Positions 17,610 through 24,644 of a stretch of 64,000 nt of DNA are shown here, in pieces. Position numbers and translations under genes: made by a program. The notes under the pieces are model-generated. The model did no database searches. It worked only from the letters and a program-made list of their open reading frames with translations, and was not told where the DNA came from. Source of the DNA: Marinobacter pelagius (lineage in GTDB: Bacteria > Pseudomonadota > Gammaproteobacteria > Pseudomonadales > Oleiphilaceae); the NCBI RefSeq assembly GCF_003315345.1, contig NZ_QNRO01000022.1, forward strand, positions 1 through 64,000, written 5' to 3'. Each line of letters opens with the position of its first letter. The first letter of the stretch is position 1.

Positions 17610-18350
17610 TTAGCCGGGGCTCTTTATGTAAACCACATTTTTATCGCCAACCCGGATCTCGAACAGCTCGCTGGCCTTGATCAGGTCGCTCAGTTTCTTG
17701 TAACCGTAGTTTACCGGGGAGAATGAGCTGTTGTTGGAGATGTATTGGCCCACCTTGCCAAGGTGCGCCCAGCCATCGTCATCGGCGGTTTGCTCAACGG
17801 CGGTGCGCAGGGTTCTGACAAGCACCGAGTCGCCCCGGAGCTGATTGCGGCCCCATTTCTTCTGGGTTCTGGCGGCCGGCTCTGTGCCGTTGTCACCTTC
17901 CTCTTCGTCCGCCTCGTCCCGGAGGTTCTCGGTATAGATGAACTGGGAACAGGCGTTCACGAAGGGCAGGGGTGTCTTCCGCTCGCCAAATCCGAACACG
18001 GGCAAGCCCGCTTCCAGAATGCGCATCACCAGCGGCGTGAAGTCGCTGTCACTAGTCATCAGCGCGAAGGCGTCCACGTTGCCGCTGTATAGCAGGTCCA
18101 TCGCGTCGATGATCATCGAGGCATCGGTGGCGTTCTTGCCGGTGGTGTAGGCGAACTGCTGGATGGGGCGGATGGCATTGGGGTGGAGTTTCTCAATCCA
18201 GCCGCCCAGTTGCGGGCCATTCCAGTTGCCGTGGGCGTGCCGTATGTTCACGGCACCGTACTTGGCCAGTTCCTGGAGCACTCCCTCAATAGCTTGGTGG
18301 CTGACGTTGTCACAGTCGATCAGCAGGGCAATTCGGTAGTTGGAGCTCAT
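17610..18350 (-). CDS. NYN-domain nuclease with C-terminal OST-HTH/LOTUS domain
   Basis: A 246-residue protein. Residues about 5-145 form a NYN (PIN-like) ribonuclease domain: ALLIDCDNVS with two aspartates, NATDASMIIDAMDLLYSG, and MTSDSDFTPLVMRI. An acidic linker (EADEEEGDNG) leads to an OST-HTH/LOTUS domain at about 175-245 (SVLVRTLRTAVEQ, NYGYKKLSDLIKAS). This pairing is the LabA/MARF1-like layout, suggested to target RNA. AAGGAAG precedes the ATG. It lies 26 bp upstream of the SDR gene and is probably co-transcribed. The acidic active-site residues are present. Confidence 0.88.
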   Translation of the reverse strand: MSSNYRIALLIDCDNVSHQAIEGVLQELAKYGAVNIRHAHGNWNGPQLGGWIEKLHPNAIRPIQQFAYTTGKNATDASMIIDAMDLLYSGNVDAFALMTSDSDFTPLVMRILEAGLPVFGFGERKTPLPFVNACSQFIYTENLRDEADEEEGDNGTEPAARTQKKWGRNQLRGDSVLVRTLRTAVEQTADDDGWAHLGKVGQYISNNSSFSPVNYGYKKLSDLIKASELFEIRVGDKNVVYIKSPG

Positions 18351-18423
18351 CTTCCTTGAGGTTTCCTTTTGGTTGGGATCGGAATAGGCAAGTAAATCAA
18401 TTAACTGATGTTGCCAATTTTTA

Positions 18424-18444
18424 CAAAGTTGGCCTTCAACTTTG
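18424..18444. repeat. Short perfect inverted repeat upstream of a lipoprotein gene
   Basis: CAAAGTTG (18424-18431) and CAACTTTG (18437-18444) are perfect reverse complements separated by five bases. They lie in the 307-bp divergent gap between the NYN gene and the lipoprotein gene at 18658. It could be an operator or a small RNA hairpin. Nothing else in the gap could be identified. Confidence 0.4.
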
Positions 18445-18657
18445 CACCAGAGTTGATCATTATTCCATTCATAACAGATGTAACTTTCTCAAAGCGACAA
18501 CGGATGTCTGCTCTCCTGAATAACATCCCTCCTCAAAAACCGTCGCTGAAGTATCCCGAAGCCGGGAAATGTGCCGTGCGTTTTGCGCGTCACTGACCAG
18601 GGCGCACCCGATTTGCGTCTGCAAGGAACAACCAAAAAAATGAAAAAGGAGCTAGTG

Positions 18658-19650
18658 ATGAGGTTCAATTCAAGGATTCTTCCTGGGGTGGCTATTGTAG
18701 CAACAGGAGTTCTCGCGGGATGTGGAGGAGGCGGCGGAGATGACGGCGGTTCCAAAACCACTGCTCTGCAACTTGACCCGGCCAACTATGGCGAGCAGCC
18801 GGCAGCAATTCGCAATATGAGTGACCTGGATGCGGCAACATCGATGTACCAGGATGTGTCCGAAATTCAGGCCTTTGTTTCGGATGTTGGCTACGCGCTG
18901 GGCTCCACTACGGTTTCTGCGGCGGCTACAACCACGGCAGCATCCGAATTGTGTTCGGTTGAGAACGGCAACCTCAAGGTGACAGAAGAGCTCGGCGAGA
19001 CTGGGGAATACTATGAGTACCGTTTCGATAACTGTGTGGTTCCAAACTACACGCCCACCCTGCTGTTGGATGGCTACGTGGTCATGGATATCCAGGTTTC
19101 AAGCGATGTCAGCAAGATGGTGATGGCCGAGTCGTACAATATCTCCGGTAAGCTGGGCGCAGAGCAGATGCCCATTGGTATCGTCGGCAAGCAGACCATG
19201 ACCGCCGTGATGCGGAGCGAGACTGACATGACGATCGATATCTCGACTCCGGCTCTGGAGTATCTGTATGGGGACCAGTACACGGCGCTTCGGGACTCCC
19301 GGATCTCCATGGCGCTGAAAGGCGATACGGTAAGCCTGAGCATGAATAGCCAGTTGGTCGGTTCGGCCCTTAATGGCTATCTGACGGTCACTACACCCAC
19401 TGCAATTGTCGGAAATCAGTACACTGATTGCCCAAGCAGCGGCCACATGAAAGTAGAGGGTGACGGTGTTGTTGAAGTTCGGTACGGCAGCAACACTGCT
19501 ACCGGTACTGGCACCGAGGTGTTGCTGAATGGCAGCCAGGTTGAATATTACGACGGTTGTCCGGTGGATATGCCGCTGCCATCCGGCGGTGTCACCGTGT
19601 TGGATCTCAACGGCAGCGCCGATAAAACGGTTGCCTTGCCAGCCCAGTAA
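18658..19650 (+). CDS. Hypothetical secreted lipoprotein
   Basis: A 330-residue protein with a lipoprotein signal peptide (MRFNSRILPGVAIVATGVLAGC, lipobox LAGC, then five glycines and an acidic linker). The mature part is rich in serine, threonine and valine and alternates like a beta-sheet protein; four cysteines (LCSVENG, DNCVVPN, DCPSSG, DGCPVD) could form disulphides. No family recognised. The start is ATG 18658, set by AAGGAG six bases upstream; ATG 18640 is in frame but lacks a site. It was probably exported to the outer membrane by Lol; residue +2 is glycine, not aspartate. Confidence 0.75.
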   Translation: MRFNSRILPGVAIVATGVLAGCGGGGGDDGGSKTTALQLDPANYGEQPAAIRNMSDLDAATSMYQDVSEIQAFVSDVGYALGSTTVSAAATTTAASELCSVENGNLKVTEELGETGEYYEYRFDNCVVPNYTPTLLLDGYVVMDIQVSSDVSKMVMAESYNISGKLGAEQMPIGIVGKQTMTAVMRSETDMTIDISTPALEYLYGDQYTALRDSRISMALKGDTVSLSMNSQLVGSALNGYLTVTTPTAIVGNQYTDCPSSGHMKVEGDGVVEVRYGSNTATGTGTEVLLNGSQVEYYDGCPVDMPLPSGGVTVLDLNGSADKTVALPAQ

Positions 19651-19664
19651 TTTGATCTGCCCTC

Positions 19665-19698
19665 AGCCACACTCCGCCCGGAGTGTGGCTGGCACTTT
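19665..19698 (+). terminator. Rho-independent terminator after the lipoprotein gene
   Basis: AGCCACACTCC (19665-19675) pairs perfectly with GGAGTGTGGCT (19680-19690) around a four-base loop, an 11-bp stem. A short T run follows at 19695-19698. It sits 15 bases after the stop of the lipoprotein gene. The T tract is weak and offset, but the stem is strong. Confidence 0.65.
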
Positions 19699-19708
19699 TA
19701 CAAGACAT

Positions 19709-19737
19709 AGCGCGTATCTTTCAAGATACGGAGCGCT
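19709..19737. repeat. Second hairpin downstream of the terminator
   Basis: CGTATCTT (19713-19720) and AAGATACG (19723-19730) form a perfect 8-bp stem with a two-base loop. AGCG (19709-19712) and CGCT (19734-19737) extend it across a three-base bulge. It may be a backup terminator or an RNA-stabilising hairpin. Confidence 0.4.
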
Positions 19738-20199
19738 TTAAGCCCAGCGCCGCACTGCCCGCGGGACTCAGTTATTCCAACGCCAGCCAACGACTCCTCT
19801 ATCTGATTCGGGAGGCCTTTCGGAGACAACTCTCCGGAGTGGCTCTCAAGGACCGGACGGAAGAGGTGGTGATTGATTCAAAGAGCGAAAGTAAAAACTT
19901 CCTTACCAGGAGTTGACGCCTGAGGGAGGCTAATGGCGTCAGATCCCCGAACAGATCGATTGCCGGTAGAACTCGTCTGAACCTTACGATTTGGCAAGAA
20001 ACTGCCCGCTCAGCCTTTCCAAATTTCTCAAACTTTCCCACGTAACTTCCTGCCACCCCGCAACCTTGCGATTTTTACTTACCTGAACCTGTCTAAAAAT
20101 TGACAATTTCGTAACTGGCCGAGCGACATTCTTAATCACCATAATGCCGGCGTTTTGTAAAATTCTGTCAAATCGTCGAAAAAGTGGTGTGAGAGATAT

Positions 20200-20622
20200 A
20201 TGAAAAGCGTCATCAAAACGTCAGGGTCAGTAATGGCCGCAGCTTTTTTGGGCGCGTTGCTCACGGGCTGTGGTGGGGGTTCTTCCTCTTCGGAAACGTC
20301 TTCCCAGGGAGCGATTGGAGACGGTGGCAGTAAAACGGTTGATGGTAGCAAGGCGCTGCTGAGCTGGACTGCGCCTTCCACCCGTGTAAACGGTGACGGC
20401 ATCTCCATGGGTGAGCTGGACAGCTATGTTATTCGTTACGGCCAGGATGCCGACAATCTCACCGAGCGGGTGGTGATTGGTGATGCCGCCGAGGATGCCA
20501 CCATGTCTTACACCGTCGGTGGTCTGGGCCAGGGTACCTGGTATTTCTCCATCCAGGTTCAGGACACCAGTGGCCTGATGAGTGCTCCTTCTGCGGTTGT
20601 CAGCAAGACCATCCAGTCCTGA
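20200..20622 (+). CDS. Fibronectin type III lipoprotein
   Basis: A 140-residue lipoprotein: signal MKSVIKTSGSVMAAAFLGALLTGC with lipobox LTGC, a Gly/Ser linker to about residue 50, then one fibronectin type III-like beta-sandwich (LLSWTAPSTRVNGDGI, LDSYVIRYGQDADNLTE, YTVGGLGQGTWYFSIQVQDTSGLMSAPS). Such single-FN3 lipoproteins are common in Marinobacter-type marine bacteria and probably act in surface contact, but no role is established. Its lipobox region (TGCGGGSSSS) resembles that of the lipoprotein gene 550 bp upstream (AGCGGGGG). Confidence 0.82.
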   Translation: MKSVIKTSGSVMAAAFLGALLTGCGGGSSSSETSSQGAIGDGGSKTVDGSKALLSWTAPSTRVNGDGISMGELDSYVIRYGQDADNLTERVVIGDAAEDATMSYTVGGLGQGTWYFSIQVQDTSGLMSAPSAVVSKTIQS

Positions 20623-20657
20623 TCCATCCGCATCGCCCGTGCCTGAAGTGTGCAGTC

Positions 20658-22550
20658 TCAGGCCAGCGGGTCGGCCATCGGTAGCTTCAGGGTGAACGAG
20701 GTTCCCTCTCCGGGAGTCGAAGCGACCGAAATCTCTCCCCGATGTTTTTCCACCACTGTCTTCACGAATGACAGTCCCAGCCCCGCGCCGTGAATGCCGG
20801 CCAGCTCGCTGCTTTTCTGGCGCATGAAGCGGTCAAACAGATAGGGCAATTCCTGCTGATCAATACCGGTGCCTTCATCCGTTACCGTCAGGCAGGCCTG
20901 GTGACCGGCACGGAATACCTGCACGTTGACGGTGGAGCCGGGTGGGCTGTACTGCACAGCGTTGGTCATCAGGTTGATCACGGCCCGCTCCAGCAGCTCG
21001 GCGTTGCCCCGCAGCCAGAGATCCTCGGTGCCTTGCAGGGAGAACTCGATGTGTTTCTCGGCAGCCTGTTCGCTGACGCTGTCCCGTGCGTTCTCGGCAA
21101 TGGCCAGGAATTCGCACTCGTAGAAACGGGTCTCGGTCAGCTGTTCGGCGCGAGCCAGCTGCACGAACTCCTCGGCCAGGTTGTAGCTGCGCCGGGCCAG
21201 CTTGCCCAGCTGTTCGAGTTGTGCAGGTTCAATGTTGGAAGGATCCCGCTTCAACTGCTCAATCAGGGCGAGCTGGGACACCAACGGCGAGCGCACATCG
21301 TGGGAGATGAAGTCGATGGCCTCCCGGTGCTGGCGCTGTTGTTCCCGCAACTCGGAGATGTCCGAGATGTTGGCGATAATGCCGTGCTGGTCTGTGTCCG
21401 GCAGGGCGAACGGCGCAAAGTGAATCAGGAAGTCCTTGTCATGGATGCGCAGGTCCACTGTGCGGCTCTGTTGCATGGTCAGGGTTTCCGAGATGGTTTC
21501 ATGCCAGGGCGGAATATCCCGGGGGTCGTGACCCTGCAGGAGGCGGGCCAGGGGCATGCCGTCCAGACTCGGCATGGGGTCGCCGAACCATTCCTCGATG
21601 TGGCCGTTGGCAAAGCGGATGGCACCCAGCTCGTCCGTCACGATAATGCCATCGGGCATGTGCTCGAAGCTGCGGCGGATGAACTGTTGCATCCGGTTCA
21701 TGCGCTCGGTTGCTGTCCGCAGCCGTTCTATGCGCGCTGAAATGTTTTCCCGAATCTCGGAATGTTCGGCAATGGGAGGCGCTTCTTCCAGCCGCAGGCG
21801 CCTGAGGTAGCGCTGAATCGCCTCCCGGCCGAGGTCGTTGGGCATGGTAAAGCCCAGGGTGTACCGGGTGTCGCCCCGGTCAAGCCGGATCCAGCTTACC
21901 CGGGGCTGATGCAGCCACTGCCCGGTGGTCAGGGAGTCGGGGATATCCGCCATGGTGAGATTGCGGGCGGAGAGAATGCCCTGCCCGTCGGTCAGTAACC
22001 AGCCCTCCGGCTGGAACAGTACACGGAAGTAGTTCAGCAACTGGGCCGGATGGTTCCGGGAAGGTGCCTGCAGGTTGACCCTTGGGCTGGTGACGAGCCT
22101 GTCCAGCTGCTGGTTGAGAAAGCGGTTCGCCGTGGCCAGGCGAAGGCCGCTGGAGACCGGGAAGGCGATCAGGGGAATCAGTATGGCGTTCGCCACCGGT
22201 ATCCACACCCCGGCGCCGAACAGCACTACCATGCCTAACGCGGTGGCGGACCCTGCGATGGCAATGCAGGTGAACAAGGTGCGGCTCGGGCGAATCCGGG
22301 GTAGCAGTACCGAAACCAGGATCAGGACAATCAGGCTCAATACAGCGCCCGCCCAGGCGGGAGCCTGCCGGATAAACAGGGCCTTGCTTTGTTCCGGGAA
22401 GGCCAGCTGGCTGCTGGAGAGCGCGGTTTCCAGTAGCCCCTGATCAAGAATCTTGGGCAGGACTGACAGTTGGATCAGCAGCAGTATCGCGAGCAGAATC
22501 AGGCCCAGGTTCCAGGGAGTCGTTCGGATGATTGGCAAGTCCCGGCTCAT
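20658..22550 (-). CDS. Membrane sensor histidine kinase with PAS domain
   Basis: A 630-residue kinase. Several hydrophobic segments fall between residues about 12 and 145, then a PAS domain (FEHMPDGIIVTDELGAIRFANGHIEEWFG, about 290-410), a HisKA dimerisation domain with H-box FISHDVRSPLVSQL, and a HATPase with NLMTNAVQYSP, DEGTGID and GAGLGLSFV. The membrane block WIPVANAILIPLIAFPVSSGLRL resembles the region after CHASE2 domains, yet only about 40 residues separate the first two membrane segments, so the CHASE2 sensor seems missing. It is third in a cassette after the response regulator and FecR genes, which fits a two-component system. Kinase confident; CHASE2 loss inferred. Confidence 0.9.
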   Translation of the reverse strand: MSRDLPIIRTTPWNLGLILLAILLLIQLSVLPKILDQGLLETALSSSQLAFPEQSKALFIRQAPAWAGAVLSLIVLILVSVLLPRIRPSRTLFTCIAIAGSATALGMVVLFGAGVWIPVANAILIPLIAFPVSSGLRLATANRFLNQQLDRLVTSPRVNLQAPSRNHPAQLLNYFRVLFQPEGWLLTDGQGILSARNLTMADIPDSLTTGQWLHQPRVSWIRLDRGDTRYTLGFTMPNDLGREAIQRYLRRLRLEEAPPIAEHSEIRENISARIERLRTATERMNRMQQFIRRSFEHMPDGIIVTDELGAIRFANGHIEEWFGDPMPSLDGMPLARLLQGHDPRDIPPWHETISETLTMQQSRTVDLRIHDKDFLIHFAPFALPDTDQHGIIANISDISELREQQRQHREAIDFISHDVRSPLVSQLALIEQLKRDPSNIEPAQLEQLGKLARRSYNLAEEFVQLARAEQLTETRFYECEFLAIAENARDSVSEQAAEKHIEFSLQGTEDLWLRGNAELLERAVINLMTNAVQYSPPGSTVNVQVFRAGHQACLTVTDEGTGIDQQELPYLFDRFMRQKSSELAGIHGAGLGLSFVKTVVEKHRGEISVASTPGEGTSFTLKLPMADPLA

Positions 22551-22658
22551 GCGCCCTGCTGTTGGTGTTGGTCGTTCAAGGTATTGTTCCAGAAAGCACT
22601 CTCAGCCGGACAAAATACCGTTTTCAGGGACGAGTTCCAAGGTTTGGATCGTATTGTT

Positions 22659-23861
22659 CTAGCCGCGATTGTCGCGGTCGGGAAGCGAGGTAACCTGTTC
22701 GCCGGAAACATCGCCCGAATTGCCAGGATTGGCGATGCGGTTGGGATAGACGGTGAGAGCCCGGGCTTCGGTCGCCGCCACCGACTTTCCGCCGGCTTCG
22801 GTCACTACGCGCCAGTAATACAGGCCCGGTTCAAGGGGCCGTGAGGGCAGGGCCTGGGTCTCGGGCGCCCACTCGCTGGTGGCAATAACGTTCCGGAAAT
22901 TCCTGTCACTGGCGACCTCCACTCTGGCGATTTCGTTCTCGCCATTGAGCTGCCAGCGGAATTCGGGCATGTCGTCGTGGGCGCTGGCACCCGGGGCCGG
23001 GTAAGACAGCGTGGCCACCTGCGCCTGCAGACGGACTTCCATCGGAACGGTGGCGGGCATGCCTGCCAGGCCGCTGGCGTCCAGAGCTGCGATTTGGATC
23101 TGGTAGCCGCCGTTGTCCAGCAGGCCGACATCAAACCGGTTGCCGCTAACTTCACGACTGCCGATCCATTCGCCGCTGGCGGTCTCGAAGATGTCGAGCC
23201 GGTAGCCGGAGGCATCCTCGCCTTGCCAGGTCACTTCGAGTGGCAGCGTTGAGACCACCTCTGGCAGGGGGGTGATGTCGGGAGCATCCGGCAGCTGCCG
23301 GATGGTAACCCCGGTGTGACCATCGGTGCCGACGCTGGCCCGGTACCCGGCCGGAATCCGCTGGGCTTTGCCCGGAGCTCCGAAATCCACCATGCCCTCG
23401 GTAACCCGGACCAAAGTTGACTCGGCAGAAGCCTGAACGGTGAAGGTCGAGTGCTGCGTCAAGGCTACGGCGGTTGCCGTCTCGATGTATACGGGAAGGG
23501 GATTCCAGTCGCCGGAGTGTGCCCGGGCATGAACCTTTCCTTCGATCAGCCGTACCCGGGGTGAGCTTTCGGTTGCCAGTTCGACAATCTGCAGGCGTGT
23601 GCGCGGGAACAGGCGCAGCTCGACGTCTTCGTTCAGCTGGATCGTGGCAGTGCCCGCGCCGGATACAATTTCGTCGCCGGCCCGGAGGGAGGTTCCCCCG
23701 TCCAGCGGTACCGAGCGTTCGGACTGGCTGGGCAGAAGCTGCACGCTTGCCGTGGTGTAGGACACCCGGGTCGTTTCCGCCGCGCTGTAAGTCGCTGCCG
23801 TTGCCAGCGAAGCTGTCAAGGCAAGCAGTGTCAGGGTGCGGCGGAGCAGGGCGTCACTCAT
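22659..23861 (-). CDS. Secreted FecR-domain protein with Ig/FN3-like repeats
   Basis: A 400-residue exported protein. A Sec signal peptide (residues 1 to about 28, ending TAATYSAAE) precedes a FecR domain: LDGGTSLRAGDEIVSGAGTATIQL, ELRLFPRTRLQI, LIEGKVHARA, TFTVQASAESTLVRVTEGMVDF. Two beta-sandwich modules follow (about 205-285 and 290-380; YRLDIFETASGEWIG and YYWRVVTEAGG). It overlaps the response regulator gene by 8 bp and precedes the kinase gene by 108 bp. In related cassettes such FecR proteins accompany CHASE2 kinases, so a role in envelope sensing is likely but inferred. Confidence 0.87.
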   Translation of the reverse strand: MSDALLRRTLTLLALTASLATAATYSAAETTRVSYTTASVQLLPSQSERSVPLDGGTSLRAGDEIVSGAGTATIQLNEDVELRLFPRTRLQIVELATESSPRVRLIEGKVHARAHSGDWNPLPVYIETATAVALTQHSTFTVQASAESTLVRVTEGMVDFGAPGKAQRIPAGYRASVGTDGHTGVTIRQLPDAPDITPLPEVVSTLPLEVTWQGEDASGYRLDIFETASGEWIGSREVSGNRFDVGLLDNGGYQIQIAALDASGLAGMPATVPMEVRLQAQVATLSYPAPGASAHDDMPEFRWQLNGENEIARVEVASDRNFRNVIATSEWAPETQALPSRPLEPGLYYWRVVTEAGGKSVAATEARALTVYPNRIANPGNSGDVSGEQVTSLPDRDNRG

Positions 23862-24582
23862 TGGCTGCCAGGGGTCTGTCCAGTTCGTCGTTGTCCAGGG
23901 CTTTCATGGACTCAAGGCGGTAGCCCCGCTGGTAGATCGTCTTGATCCGGAAGCCGTTCTCCGGGTTCAGGCCCAGGCGGCGGCGCAGACGGCTCATGTG
24001 AGTATCCACCGTGCGGGTGTTGATGTCACGGGCCAGGCCCCAGACGCGCTCAAGCAGCATTTCCCGGGTCAGCAGGCGGCCCTGGTTCTGGAACAGGAAC
24101 AGGGTCAGGTCGAAGTCCTTGTCCGTGAGCGTCAGTTCCTCACCGTGCAGGGAGATGGAGCGCTGCTGTGTGTTGATCTCGAACGGGCCGTAAACCAGGA
24201 CTTCTTTCTCGTTGTCCGGGTTGGTGCGGCGGGCCAGCGCGTTGATCCGGGCAGACAGCTCGGCGGCACGGGGAGGTTTGGCCAGGTAATCGTCGGCTCC
24301 GGCATCCAGCGCCCGAACGATGTCGGATTCGCTGTCGCGCTGGGTCAGAAAGATGACCGGGATAGGCCAGTTCAGCTGCGCCCGAACACTCTCCAGCACA
24401 TCGATGCCCGTCATGTCGGGGATCTGCCAGTCCAGGATCAGCAGGTCGTAACTGCGGTGCAATACGGCACTCAGAAAGCTCTGGCCGGTCGGAAAGCTGT
24501 CGCAGTGGTGCCCGCGTTCGGCCAGGATATTCTGGACGTTCTGCGCCTGTTCGTGTTCGTCTTCAAGCAGAGCAATGCGCAT
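23854..24582 (-). CDS. OmpR-family response regulator
   Basis: A 242-residue regulator. The receiver domain has acidic pocket ED (8-9), phosphorylation site D51 (LILDWQIPD), switch threonine in IFLTQRD and lysine in YLAKPP. The winged-helix domain (about 130-230) shows LTDKDFDLTLFLFQNQGRLLTREMLLERVWG and the recognition helix RTVDTHMSRLRRRLGL. It is the first gene of the cassette with the FecR and kinase genes and overlaps the former by 8 bp. Target genes unknown. Confidence 0.93.
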   Translation of the reverse strand: MRIALLEDEHEQAQNVQNILAERGHHCDSFPTGQSFLSAVLHRSYDLLILDWQIPDMTGIDVLESVRAQLNWPIPVIFLTQRDSESDIVRALDAGADDYLAKPPRAAELSARINALARRTNPDNEKEVLVYGPFEINTQQRSISLHGEELTLTDKDFDLTLFLFQNQGRLLTREMLLERVWGLARDINTRTVDTHMSRLRRRLGLNPENGFRIKTIYQRGYRLESMKALDNDELDRPLAANE

Positions 24583-24644
24583 GGTGATCTTCTCCCTTCG
24601 ATATCAACCGATTATGGCAAAAAGCAAGGGTCGGTTCAGTATCG

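Larger units (their letters stand above)
19651..20199. other. 549-bp gap with hairpins and no convincing gene
   Basis: The gap between the two lipoprotein genes holds two hairpins near its left end (listed separately) and an AT-richer right half. Short open frames here (for example 19683-19916 and antisense 19799-20056) lack ribosome-binding sites and recognisable content. A TTGACA at 20100-20105 has no -10 at proper spacing. The sequence AATGCCGGCGTTTT at 20143-20156 recurs upstream of the acyl-CoA reductase gene. Confidence 0.5.

Noticed and set aside
19683..20056. Short open frames in the gap between the lipoprotein genes
   Set aside because: They overlap the hairpins, lack ribosome-binding sites and encode nothing recognisable.
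20100..20145. Promoter for the FN3 lipoprotein gene (TTGACA with CATAAT)
   Set aside because: The boxes are about 34 bases apart, far from the usual 16-18.
22551..22658. Translated remnant joining the FecR and kinase genes
   Set aside because: The frame is shared but holds two stops (TAG, TGA) and the short peptide does not resemble CHASE2.
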